Shown: positions 31,779 through 42,334 of the stretch, in pieces
Layout of the letters: each line of letters opens with the position of its first letter
How positions within the stretch are numbered: position 1 is the stretch's first letter
DNA from: Phyllostachys edulis
Taxonomy: Eukaryota; Streptophyta; Magnoliopsida; Poales; Poaceae
Length of the DNA stretch: 64,000 nt
Direction: 5' to 3'
Assembly (NCBI GenBank): GCA_036346405.1
Contig: CM070558.1
Span: 930,001-994,000, forward strand
The notes under the pieces: model-generated
Databases searched by the model: none
The model's input: the letters and a program-made list of their open reading frames with translations, nothing else
Told to the model about the DNA's origin: nothing
Program-made: the position numbers and the translations under genes

Positions 31779-32846
31779 GGCACTTGTTGGCATAATGTCC
31801 GCACTCATTGCAATTGAAGCACGTGACGTTTGTTGCCAGGTTTTGATTACCGGGCGGCTGACTCTGGAGGTTATATTGTTAAACTGCTATTTGTTGAGGA
31901 TGGGGGCCTTGAGCTTGCAATCTTGGAGGTGGTGGTGCAGAGAGACGCACATTTGTTGATTGCCAAATGCGTGGTCGGGACGCACTGCTGCTCGCTGATT
32001 TTACGCAAGCTATTTACGCTTGCGGCTCTCAACTATTGCCCGAGTGCTATCTTCAACCCGAACAACCCTGTTGATCAGATCCTGGAAGTTTGAGATGTCA
32101 TGAGCCACAAGTGACCACTTCATTTCATCATTGAGTTGTTCCCAGAAAAGAGCAATCTTCCTCCCTTCATTTGGTATCTCGAACACTGCGTAGCGGGCGA
32201 GATAATTAAAACGGTGTAGGAATTCGATCACGGTCTGGTTCCCTTGCCGAAGTTCATAGAACTCCTGCCTCTTGGTGTCCATGATGCTTGAAGGGATATG
32301 GGCATTATGGAAAACTTCTTTGAAAGCGGCCCAAGTGAGAGTTTGGCCTTCTGGAAGCATAGTCTGATGATTTTCCCACCAGGCAGCTGCTACACCTTGA
32401 AGCTGGTAGGATGCGTACATCACCTTCTCCTCATCCGTGCACTGAGCAATGACCAACTTGCTCTCCACTATACGAGGCCAATCATCAGCATTGAGAGGAT
32501 CGGCGGCTGATGCAAAGGTGGGTGGCCGAGTTCGAATGAACTCGCCCATTCTGGATGATGGCTGGTTGATCACAGTTCCATTTCCCCCAACAATAGTACC
32601 AAGGGCTACAGTGTTCTAAACTAACTACTGGAGCAGTAGAGTGTTGCTCTGTCACCCTTGATCAATCATGGTGAGTACTTGGGCCATGGTGGGCGGCGGT
32701 GGTAGAACTTCGGTTTCTGCAGTAGCGGCAGACTGAGGCTGATCTGCTTGTTTTGCTGTCACCGACGCATGTTGAGGATTAGGTAGTGAAGGCACAAGAG
32801 TCTCGCTCTCTAGGTGTTGGGATTCACACGGCGCTCCCATTGCCAT
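31779..32846 (-). pseudogene. Ty3/gypsy gag with CCHC zinc knuckle
   Basis: An N-terminal Pro/Gln/Ala-rich part (32846-32652) and the Retrotrans_gag core (32573-32010: AAAWWENH, TWAAFKEVF, RQEFYELRQG, FNYLARYA) lie in one frame but are separated by three in-frame stops near 32580-32650. The zinc knuckle CFNCNECGHYANKC (31779-31823) lies beyond a further stop. In an active element the protein would build the particle and bind RNA. The order gag-protease-RT is normal. Confidence 0.88.
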
Positions 32847-33219
32847 GAGCTAGCGAACCGAGCGTGTTACCGGCATCCAGATTAATAAAAAAATGTAGAG
32901 TAAACAGATGTTCGCAGGGTATGAGAGAACAAGCAGAAGTTAAGTGAGTCAGCAAGCATCATCATCCCAAACTATTGTAGCTCCATCTAAACTAGTAGCA
33001 TGCTTATTTTTAAGATTTAGGGGCAACACACATGAATTTTCAACATACTAGTTAAACATTACATGGCGCACATGCCCGTTGTTCCATATTACAAAACAGG
33101 GCAAACAGCACATAACAAGTAGCATATTACATTACTTTTACACCCACCTCGGTCTACAAAATATCCAAAAGTGCCCACTTCAAGATATACGGTGAGCACT
33201 AGGCTGACTGCAGCAGTCT

Positions 33220-33296
33220 AGTCATCGTAGTCATGCTGGGCAGCTCCTGAGGACTCAGGGGCAGCGGAGGACGAGGTACTCTAGTGCTCAGCATCC
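33220..33296 (-). pseudogene. C-terminal remnant of the gypsy leader ORF
   Basis: This is the continuation, across the TCACG insertion site, of the minus-strand frame at 38757-39473. The short Ser/Ala-rich tail ends in a DYDD-stop about 370 bp before gag. It contains one further in-frame stop. Confidence 0.45.
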
Positions 33297-33510
33297 TCAC
33301 GTGTGAGGACCCCAGGTATTGGATACATTCCAAGTTAAAGAATTACACCCGAAAGTATAATTATTCACAAGGAATGTGTTGATGGCAAGATTTGGTATCT
33401 ATAATGGTCATTGCAGTGCTGATTGGTCTAACAATAAGAACATAAAGCTACTACTGATTCAACTAATATTCGGTTTTGAATTGGAAAGCAGAATGGCTTC
33501 AAATACCACC

Positions 33511-33770
33511 TGAGAGGTCCTGGACGGTCCCTTCAAAGACCTCCTGGGAGGCCCTGGCTTTGAAGACCTCCTGAGAGGTTCTGGACGACCTCTTCAAAGA
33601 CCTCCTGGGAGGCCCTGGCTTCAAAGACCTCCTGAGAGGTCCTAGACGGCCTCTTCAAAGACCTCCTGGGAGGTCCTGGACGACCTCGTCAAAGACCTCC
33701 TGGGAGGTCCTGGCTTCAAAGACCTCCTAGGAGGACCTGGAGGGTGGTCTTTGCAAAACAGGAGATCTTT
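33511..33770. repeat. GACCTCCTGGGAGGTC array, about 56-60-bp period
   Basis: Tandem units contain ttcaaagacctcctggga and ggtcctgg. Many units contain the palindrome GACCTCCTGGGAGGTC. The array runs into ggagggtggtctttgcaaaac, which also occurs near 5590-5610 in the LTR-type element at 2759-6895. Confidence 0.88.
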
Positions 33771-33842
33771 GCTCGAAAGGGTGGTCTTTCCAAAACATCC
33801 AAAAGGTGGTCTTTGCAAAGCAGCAGGGCGTGAGGACAAGGA

Positions 33843-36230
33843 AATGCGCGCACAAGACCTCCTCAGGAGCACTCACGTGGCTTCATCAAGACCGCCCAAG
33901 ACCTCCTCAAGAACATCACGTGGCTTCATCGGGGCCGCTCAGGTCCTCCTCAGGAGCACTTACGTGGCCTCATCAGGGCCGCTTAGAACCTCCTCAAGAG
34001 CGCTCATGCAGCTTCACTAGGACCTTTTTGGAGTATTCACATGGCTTCATTAGGACCGCCCAGGACCTCCTTAGGAGCGCTTACGCAGCTTAATCAAGGC
34101 CGCTCAGTGAAGGGATATGGGTAGGCTATGATAGCTACAAAACAAAATTTTCTACCACGCAAACCAGGAAGCCAAGCAAGTAGATGATCACAGATCGTTA
34201 CCACTAGACGCGCAGAGTAGCGGAAGAAGGGTTGGAGCAGCCTGATCCAACGTAGAGCGCGTCGATGTCGTTGTCGTAGTCGATCGTCCAACATCGAGTA
34301 TGTTGATGCAGTGGTCGTAGTCGATCGTCCAGCGTCCTCTCGAGTCGATCGTCTCCTCTAGCACCTCTACAGTTCCTTGCGAAGATCGCGGATCATCCTC
34401 AAGCGCAACAACGTAGTAGCGCCTCTATGGTATCCACACGTCCAGGGAAGGAACAACCGTACGCTGGTGTGCTAGCACCAAGTCGCATGGCAAGACTCTC
34501 AAGAAGATGGCGGCTAGGGTTTCGGTAGAGCAACTCACGTCCACTCGTCTACCGCCCAACAGCCTCATGCATCTCCTTATATAGCGCCCGTGACGGATCC
34601 TATCCGTACTGGTTTGTTCCAACCCGTTATGTGTGTGACCCGTTAGGTTCATGCGTAGTTCGGTTGTGACTCGGAAACCCTTTCCGACCACGAGTAGTAG
34701 CGGTTCCTACCAGGACATAACGATTCCCGAATACACACAAATTATATCGGACGAACCTTAATGCAATATGATCTACGACCAGGTCCTCATCACTTACGAC
34801 TGTGTCCTATCTCTCAGATGACCAGTCAAGATGTGGTCGTGATCAGTTCGTAACTCATTACGACCAGGTTACGACCACTCTGTGATTACATTCGACCAGT
34901 CTACGACTTGCTTGTATCTCCATACGACCAGTCCGTAACTGGTCGAACTAAACGACCTACTCATGTATCCTCCCTTTGCCTCACGATATCTGGTTGAACT
35001 CCAGGTGAGAAGTCATGTCATCAATGGACTGTTCAATACTTTCTCGATCGAGTATCAGATAACCTTATGTGGTGGAACTCTTCGACCACTAGTGGCATGG
35101 CCATGCACTTTCTTTATCCGACCACTTCGAGGGGCCCAGAGATATCTCTCCTGTTATGTTAGGAGGGGCAAATCCCATATCTCACCAGTCACATCACTCC
35201 GCATGTTTCATAGCATACCCGAAAGCTACCTTTATAACTACCTAGTTACGAGTAGCGTTTGGCAACCCCTAAGAGTGCTATTACACATGTAGGAAACCAT
35301 GCTGATCTCAGGTCTAAGGATTATACATCATCATTGCTTGAGACCAACTAACGACACATAGAATCATAATAATCTCAATAGTGTCTCAAGGTGGGTCTTA
35401 TCCAACTCCATGTTCTCTAACATGTGTTCACATTATTGATTCGATATCTCTATATCCATGACTTGTGAAACATGGTCATCAATCAATACATATGCTGGTC
35501 GTAGAGTCACTAGTGTTCCGACCAGTGACTTTCGACCAGGGATACTTTTAGAACGACATCATCATAAGTTAAAAGAGCTTCACCAACAAGTCACATACTC
35601 ATTAATCTTCATAACTGATGATTCATTCAAGGAACAAGATAACATATTATTAAATATTGTGAACATAATGAAATATAATCATCTCTATGATTGCCTCTAG
35701 GGACTCAGGACCTCCTCAGGAGTACTATGTGGCTTAATCAGGGCCGCTCAAGACCTCCTCAGGAGCACTTACGCGGCTTAATTAGGGCCGCTCGGGACCT
35801 CCTCAGGAGCACCCATGTGGCTTCATCAGGACCGTCTAGGACCTCCTCAGAGTACCCACATGGCTTCATTAGAATCATCCATGTCCTCCTCGAGTATCCA
35901 CGTGGCTTCATTAGGGCCGCTCAAGACCTCCTCAGGATTGCTTACACGGTTTAATCAGGGCCACTCAGGACTTCCTCAGGAGTACTACGCAGCTTCATCA
36001 GGGCCGCTCAAGACCTCCTTAGGAGTGTTTACGCGGTTTAATCAGGGCCGCTCAAGACCTCCTCAGGAGCGCTTACGCAGCTTAATCAGGACCGCTCAGG
36101 ACCTCCTCAGAGGCACTTTCGTGGCTTCATGAGGACCTCCTCAAGAGCTCCCGCGTGGACCTCCCACGAGGACCTCCTTAAGACCTCCCACGAGGACCTC
36201 CTCAAGACCTTCCGTGAAGACCTCCTATGT
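33843..36230. repeat. 44-bp minisatellite, about 16 copies, split by a solo LTR
   Basis: The unit is roughly gacctcctcaggagcgctta followed by cgyggcttaatcagggccgctcag. About six copies lie before 34108 and about ten after 35709, so the solo LTR at 34108-35703 landed inside a pre-existing array. Confidence 0.9.
34108..35703 (-). mobile_element. Solo LTR of the Angela/BARE-like copia family, reverse orientation
   Basis: On the minus strand it carries CCCTAGAGGCAATCATAG near its start, ...TAGCCTACCC near its end and a TATA box (GCTATATAAGGAG), all shared with the solo LTR at 21570-23107. CTCAG flanks it (34103-34107 and 35704-35708). The first dozen bases of the LTR appear to be missing, so the minus-strand start is eroded. 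Confidence 0.82.
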
Positions 36231-38479
36231 GGAAACTTACGTGATCGAATAGGAAAGATTTTTTAGTTATAGAAGGTTTGGAGATCAGATGGCATAACCG
36301 AATCATATCTGTGAATCTTGTTCGGTTTTAGGAGTCCTGATCTCTTACGGCTAAGACCTGTCGCCCTTTAAATAGAAGAGGGTCATGGCCGATTGAAATC
36401 ATCACCAATCGATCAATACAATTTGCATCTACTATTTTTCTACCATAGTTTTCTTGTAGTCCTGTTCTCTTTTCTATCTCTTTCTTCTTCCTGGTTGGGT
36501 TTCAGAAACCTAACTAGGGCACCACCGCCGCCCAACACCATGACTAGCTCTGCCTAGGTGTTGTGTGCTGTGGTTTTCAGCCAAGTTGAATCCTAACGTC
36601 ACATGGGTTCAATTTTGTTGCTGTTTATCAAGGTTGTGTGTTGGTGCTTCTTTGTGACATATTTTTGCGCCAATAGAATGAACCCAATTCCAAGTCCCCG
36701 GATATGTGTCTCACATTAGTTCTCAAGATCAAGACAAATGTGCACATATCCTATACAACATTCATACACAGTCATACATATAACATTAATTTTTACAAGA
36801 CTAGTGTTCGGTACAACTTATACAAATGACTAGCAGCCACCTAACAGAAGTTTTGCAGCAGAAACAAATATAAACAGCAAAAGAACCACCAAGTGTGCCC
36901 CATCACCCGCAGGCAATTGAGTGGAGGTAGAAATAGTGTCACTCGTTAGCGTCGCCTTGATCGGTGCTAACATGTAGTTCGTACACATAACCGTCCTCAC
37001 CTACAACAAGTGGTTAAAGCACCTGAGTACAAAAGGTACTCGCAATACTTACATAAAACTACTAAAAGAAAGTGTTTAGAACCTATCCAAAGGATTAGAA
37101 TTTGTACATGCTTAAGGCTGACAACAGGAAGGTTGTAATGGTATTAATTTTTGCATAAAGCATCACATCTTAATCCTACACTTGCTAGGTTTTGATAAGG
37201 CATTTTTATAAACAGGATTGAACTAAAACAGCAAGTAATTACAGAATTTGACAACAACATGGCAATGTCAAAGTGATTGTCCACTTTGATTAAACAACAA
37301 GCATGAATCACCTAGTTCATGCCAAACATTTCCCATGACAAAATATTTTAGAAACTATACTTTGTTGTCCATCAAAATAAGTGTTGTACGTAACCGTAGA
37401 CACGGCTATTTGAATAGTTTTAACCCTATAGGCGTGTACATCTTTACCCACATGACTTAGTCAGCCTGTAAGCCTTCGGATGCCTCCGAACGATGACACA
37501 CTTTCTTTGGTATGCCAGCCGGATAAACTAAGATTCGGTATTTTTCAACAAGTTGATTTTATTGAGTTGAATCACCCATGTACGACAGATCCTGCTTAGT
37601 TCAAGCTACTAATAGAACTTGCTAACCGGGGCACACATCTTGTGTTGGGAATGCCGATTCAATGAACTGAAAATAAAAATTGTGCTCACCCACACATATA
37701 GGATTGAAATCGGAGCCCTACGAACACGTGAACTTCACAAATGTCCTCACACCACCAGTTCCTCAAGTCAATAACAACAGCCCCTTACTTAACCAAGCAG
37801 CACCCATACACCGCATGTGGAAGTATGTAAGGTACTCAAATTGACAGGTCAAAGTTCGGTCCTTAACGATCCGGACAAGACTATCACATTTCTCAAATCT
37901 CGTACACGAAGGCACCATCACTAGCAACCACTTGTCCATATCTAAACCAAATTTTTATCAAACAAACTTAACTTAACTTTCAGTTTTAACCAAACTAAAC
38001 AAAGAAACCAAGATTATAAATCAAAAGGTGTTTCCCAGGTCTGACAAGATAAGCTTGTCAAACCACTAATGTTCTACAAACTTGCCAGGCTAAGCAAAAT
38101 CTAAAGACCAAGTATTCCAACACAAGATTACTACCTTAAGCTTAAGTGTATGAACAGATTAAAGGTAAGCCACATATATTGGGATATAACTAACTAACTA
38201 ACTAAACTCACAAATTAATGATATTTCAAAATAGCATGCACACAGTTATCACTGCATTTCAAAATACTAAAGTATCAAAACTGGGATCAACATGGTGCAA
38301 GAGGATGCTTGCCTTGATAATAAATCACTTGTTCACCCTCTGGTTGCTCCGCATTATGTTCACTCTCGTTGGGCAATTAAGAATCTAGAAATAACAACAA
38401 CAAATAAATACCAAAAATTTAAAGTACCAAAATGCTGAAAAGATGCATGGTAAACAAAAATTAGCTTCACTAGATTGGG

Positions 38480-38640
38480 AGTTGCCATGGGGAGGTCCTG
38501 AAGTAACACAGGGAGGTCCTGAGGACAAGTTCTAAGGAGGTCTTGAGAGTCAATGGAGGTTTTGAGGAGGTCCTGAGGGTCAAGGGAGGTCCTGAGGAGG
38601 TCCTGACAAGTCAAAGGATGTCCTGAAATGTTTAAATGCA
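38480..38640. repeat. GGAGGTCCTGAG minisatellite
   Basis: About eight loose copies of ggaggtcctgag(ggtcaa) lie near the right end of the LTR-type element. They share the GGAGGTC core of the other arrays. Confidence 0.75.
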
Positions 38641-38723
38641 ACAAATTCTGCAAATGATTTGAAATGTCATACATGATTATGAAATGCATAATATCATACA
38701 TGCTTATGAAATGCATAATATTA

Positions 38724-39473
38724 CTATTTAATTAAAAATGAGGTTGTTGCATCACGTCCAGTGAGGTGATGGTGGTAGTGTTGCAACGGCTGCGAAGGGT
38801 CCAATGCACCTACGTAGATGGCCATCACCCGGCGGCGATGTCCGGTCACCGACATACGAGGACGTCGGGTACAGAGCTGTAGGCGGATGATGGGCTGAGG
38901 TAACTCCTCGGCGGGTGATAGAACTGCATCCTCTCCATACAAGAACTCCCTGGAGAAGACACCCTAGGCCACCATAGGAGCAATGCTGTCCTCCAGTGTG
39001 CAGATCCTCCGACGAGCCTCCAGAAGCTCGCGAGTCACCCGACGGAGATACCCGTCAAGTGACCTCACTAGGCCTGCGAGGTGTAGGTCAGGGGTAAGGA
39101 ACTACCTCCCCTCCACCTGGTAGGTGGGCTCCTCCTGGTCCACAGCTCGGGCCGAAAAGTGAAAGAATGACTCCCATAGCGCTGGCAGCTTGTGCCGCAG
39201 TCGAACTATAGCGACATAAGCCGCATCGAGCAGGGACATCCGGATAGTAGAGCCTCTCCCGTATCAACAGAAAGCTGGGTCACCGAAGTTCCTCCCCTGG
39301 ATGAGCACCTGAGTGAGGTACTCAGTGGAGGCTGCACTTGCCGGTGCACTATAGACCGTGTATTGTGGTGTGTGTGGCCACTTGATGTGCTGCAGCATCA
39401 CACAAAGAGTGTGCTGCAACGTGCCCTCCTCAAAGGCACTCATGCAGTACTGCGGCTCCCACTGGTTGGCCAT
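38724..39473 (-). pseudogene. Leader ORF upstream of gypsy gag, unrecognised protein, with three stops
   Basis: One minus-strand frame runs from an ATG at 39471-39473 (MANQWEPQYCMSAFEEGT...) leftward through 38757, where an inserted LTR-type element breaks it. Within the frame are three stops: a TGA at about 39264, a TAG near 39105 and a TAG near 38965. Otherwise the reading frame stays open for about 240 codons, with sensible amino-acid composition (aromatic N-terminus, Arg-rich helices such as GYLRRVTRELLEARRR, then a basic RRPRMSVTGHRRRV stretch). It lies between the LTR and gag. I do not recognise the family and assign no function. Confidence 0.6.
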
Positions 39474-40063
39474 CTACATGTTTATAAAGAAAAGGAGAAT
39501 TAGAGATCAATTTACAAGAGATACGGATGAGAAATGACAGTGGACAGGAAAGAATTTTCAGCACACACCTTTATCCATTGTTAGGTTTACTTAACTAATT
39601 CCTTAAGGCTGTCAATCAGGTATTTCTACCCATTGGTCTCTATATAAGTAGACCTTTATAGTTTGACTCAAAATAACTCCAAATGAAGGTAGGGAGGTTT
39701 AAGAAGATAGTACATTACAAAAATTTCAGCAAGCAACATATTCTGAAATTTTAAGAAAAGAGAGATCTAAAGCGGTATCCTTAGTAGTTCGGAGATGACT
39801 TCTTCAAAAGGATTTTATGGGGATGTTTTGATGATATTTTGAAAATATTTTGGCTCTGTTTTAAAGTCCTAAAAGTAGGTTAATGTTTCATTGTCAGAGA
39901 GCATCCCATCTCTCAAAACAAGAACTCTTTTAAACAAGATGAGAGGAGTTGACCAAAGAGTCTTAAATTTCAAAACCATTCATATGCTTAAATTAGGTTG
40001 CAAATTTTATTTCTAAGTCCTAATCTATTAACCATTCTACCTAGGGCTTGTCTCTATATCAAG
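39474..40063 (-). other. Untranslated leader of the gypsy element
   Basis: AT-rich and without a long ORF, it lies between the primer site and the leader ORF. A TATA-like ctctatataagtag at 39638-39651 is in forward sense and is probably chance. Confidence 0.5.
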
Positions 40064-40081
40064 ATGGCTCGATACTGCATT
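40064..40081 (-). other. Degenerate primer-binding site
   Basis: The minus strand reads TGCAGTATCGAGCCATC right after the LTR end, close to the plant initiator-methionine primer site consensus (TGGTATCAGAGC), with one deletion and a few changes. Confidence 0.55.
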
Positions 40082-40701
40082 TGTCGGACCCCGGGCGTGG
40101 AATACCCGAAGATCTTATGTGTGTACAGTGCTAGTCCCAGGATTAAAGGCTAGCACACACATTCACATCGTTTGGCATCATATCCATACAATCACATTCT
40201 AAAGTAAAGAAAAAGGGATATTCTACTTAAGCTATTACAATAGTTATTACAATAACGGCGGACCGACCAAATAAAAGCAGTCATCAGAGAAAGTAAATAG
40301 CAGCAGAAGACATAGTAGTAGTAGCAAAAGTCTAGCGGTATGCCCATCCGATCCCACAGGCAACCGACAAGGAAACAATGCCTAAGTAGACCCATCACTG
40401 AACCCCTCGGTGCCAGGTGCAAGGAACTCGTCGTCTGGCGTCGGATCATCTACAAAGTCTAAACCAACAATAAAAGCAAGATTGAGTACTTGTGTGCTCA
40501 GCAAGATTTGTAGTGTGTCACAACAATCATATTAGATACAAGGCTGTCAAATGTATGGCTCTACTCTACAAGTTCTTTTGCTCAAAGCCAGGTTTATTTC
40601 CAATATTCATAAGTAATAATTTGCAACGGAATATGAAAGAGCAGTTTAAGAAAAAGTAAGTACAGGACAGTAAGTAAAGTAACTGAGCAAATAATAACAA
40701 C
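40082..40701 (-). repeat. Part of the gypsy 5' LTR
   Basis: The LTR end TGTCGGACCCCGGGC (plus-strand view) matches the fragment at 8695. It carries gagtac-ttgtgt-gctcagcaag at 40484-40505. It is cut at 40702 by a forward long LTR, and its other end is not in the window. Confidence 0.75.
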
Positions 40702-41642
40702 TATAACATCCCAAAATCCTAATCTTGGGATTATGTAGTATAAATGCATTAGGAAAAATTTCTTTGACATTTGCATATGAAATATGCTGCTATGAAAATT
40801 TGTATTTGAATTTAAAATCAAAACTTGAACTATGAACGAATAGGTGCTAAAAAGAAAATAGATAAAACAATGAAAAACTTCCATATGAGAGAATTTTTCT
40901 GGGCTTATTATCCCAAGAACCATTCAATAAAATTTTTACATAAGAACTTGTTTAGAAAAATAATTACAAACACTTCGGAACATCACCTTGTCCGAATTTT
41001 GTAGAAATTCACACAAGGTTTTAACCTCTAAAAAGTTTACTAGAGAAACTAGTTTAGCCTAGTAGTCTCCACAAAAAATTCCATTAATTTTGGGTCTTGT
41101 TTGTTTAGTGAATTAATTCTTCAAATAAATCAGCAGTTAATTCAAAAATCAAAAGCCCACGCTGTTCCTTGGGCTCGAGTCCAAACCACCCGGTCGAACC
41201 AGACCACCTTCACAAGTGGACCAGACCCAGTGCTTCTGAGCCATTGGATTTGAAACCAACCGTCCAGATTGATCGAAACATTCGGACCATCCGAACAGCG
41301 CAATTCATTTGGACCGTTCATTTCCAATCGGACCGCTGAGATTACCCCAACTCGAGCCGCCTCGCTATTTCGCTGACTGATGGGTCCCGTGAGCAAGACT
41401 CGTCGTCCACCTCATGCTCGATCACGCCAGCGCATGCTCGCGTGCGTGAGCTCCGCTGTGCCCCTGGTTTCTCCTCACCGCCAGTGGTTTTGCTGCCGCT
41501 CAACCACCCACGTCGCTTCGCCGTTCAGTACCTCACCCATCCCTACCCGCACCAACTCCGCTCTGCCCGTACAACGCTGAGAGCTCCGCCACTATCGCCC
41601 GTAGCTGCCCGAGCTCTACTTTGCTCTACTCCACCTCTCGGG

Positions 41643-41650
41643 CTATAAAA
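41643..41650 (+). promoter_or_regulatory. LTR TATA box
   Basis: CTATAAAA lies 228-235 bp upstream of the conserved acceptor at 41878-41881, downstream of GC-rich text. Confidence 0.65.
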
Positions 41651-42334
41651 TCTCGCCCCGAGCTTCATCTCACTCTTTTCAACACCATGCGCTCACCCAC
41701 TCCACTCATCCTTCACTCATTCGAGCTCTAGAGCACGGAGAGCGAAAACCCTAAAATGGCCGTGTGCCACCACCTTCGTCCCTGACACTGTGAAGGGTTT
41801 GGTGTCAATCTTTTCGCATCATCTCCTGTTCCAGATTACCTTAAGCCTTTCCCCTCACTCAATTTAGTTTTTCATTCACAGGATAGCCCGAATTGGCCCT
41901 TCTTCCTCATCTCCGGCCGGAACACCTCCTCAAGCCTCGCCGGTGATTCACTACGCTTCAGACCAATCAGCCGCACCCGGAGCATCGCTTGAGCACTAGG
42001 AAGCTTCTCCGATCATTGGACTTCAAGCTCCTCCATCCAATCGTCTTCTCCACAAGAGACCGACCTCACCGCCGCAGCTCGCCATCGACAGCTCACCTCT
42101 GACCACCTCAGCCCTCCGCATCCTTCTGGTATACTCCTAGTCGCCCCTAGATGCTTATGCGCGTGCTCATTTTCCAAGAGCGTTGCTCTTTTGCGCTGTC
42201 ACGTTTAGCTGTAGCTTCTCCTCCGCTCGTCGCTGGTGCGCCACCGCGTTGAGCCATCTCAGGCCACGCCGTCAGTGCCAGCAGGTGCACAATAGGGCGT
42301 AGATCCCGTTTTGAGCACTCACTGGCTCGTCGAG

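Larger units (their letters stand above)
33511..36521 (+). mobile_element. Possible nested solo LTR, candidate TSD CCACC
   Basis: The neighbouring element at 42335 lacks this block. TG at 33511 and CA at 36521 are flanked by CCACC (33506-33510 and 36522-36526). A forward TATA-like box (ctttaaatag, about 36363) is followed by a leader-like stretch, as expected near an LTR's right end. Minus the later copia LTR, the block is about 1.4 kb. The boundaries were chosen by looking for a duplication and could be chance. Confidence 0.4.
33302..38751 (-). mobile_element. Long LTR-type element, TSD TCACG, with later insertions
   Basis: The element begins TGTGAGGACCCC and ends GAGGTTGTTGCA. The perfect duplication TCACG lies at 33297-33301 and 38752-38756, inside a gypsy leader ORF. 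Its right part (36690-38390) aligns by eye with the element at 42335-47000 (ccggatatrtgtc, gcagcggaa-type text, accatcactagca, gacaagataagcttgtcaaac). It has the gagtac-aaaag-gtactc motif at 37025-37040. The left part holds GACCTCC arrays, a probable second LTR insertion and a solo copia LTR. No coding capacity is seen. Confidence 0.82.
30297..40701 (-). mobile_element. Decayed Ty3/gypsy element (chromovirus-like), 5' half only
   Basis: Reading leftward on the minus strand: part of the 5' LTR (40082-40701), a degenerate methionyl-tRNA primer site (40064-40081), an untranslated leader, a leader ORF split by an insertion (39473-38724 and 33296-33220), gag with zinc knuckle (32846-31779), protease (about 31580-31228) and RT (31200-30297). 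RNase H, integrase and the 3' LTR are missing on the left. The coding text carries numerous stops and at least one 1-bp deletion. Gag and RT resemble the Tekay/Del group; that assignment is by eye. Confidence 0.8.

Noticed and set aside
31645..32093. Forward-strand ORFs over the gypsy gag region
   Set aside because: They are opposite-strand shadows of the gag zinc knuckle and linker.
39638..39651. Forward TATA box in the gypsy leader
   Set aside because: It is on the strand opposite to the element, in AT-rich text, with no downstream gene.
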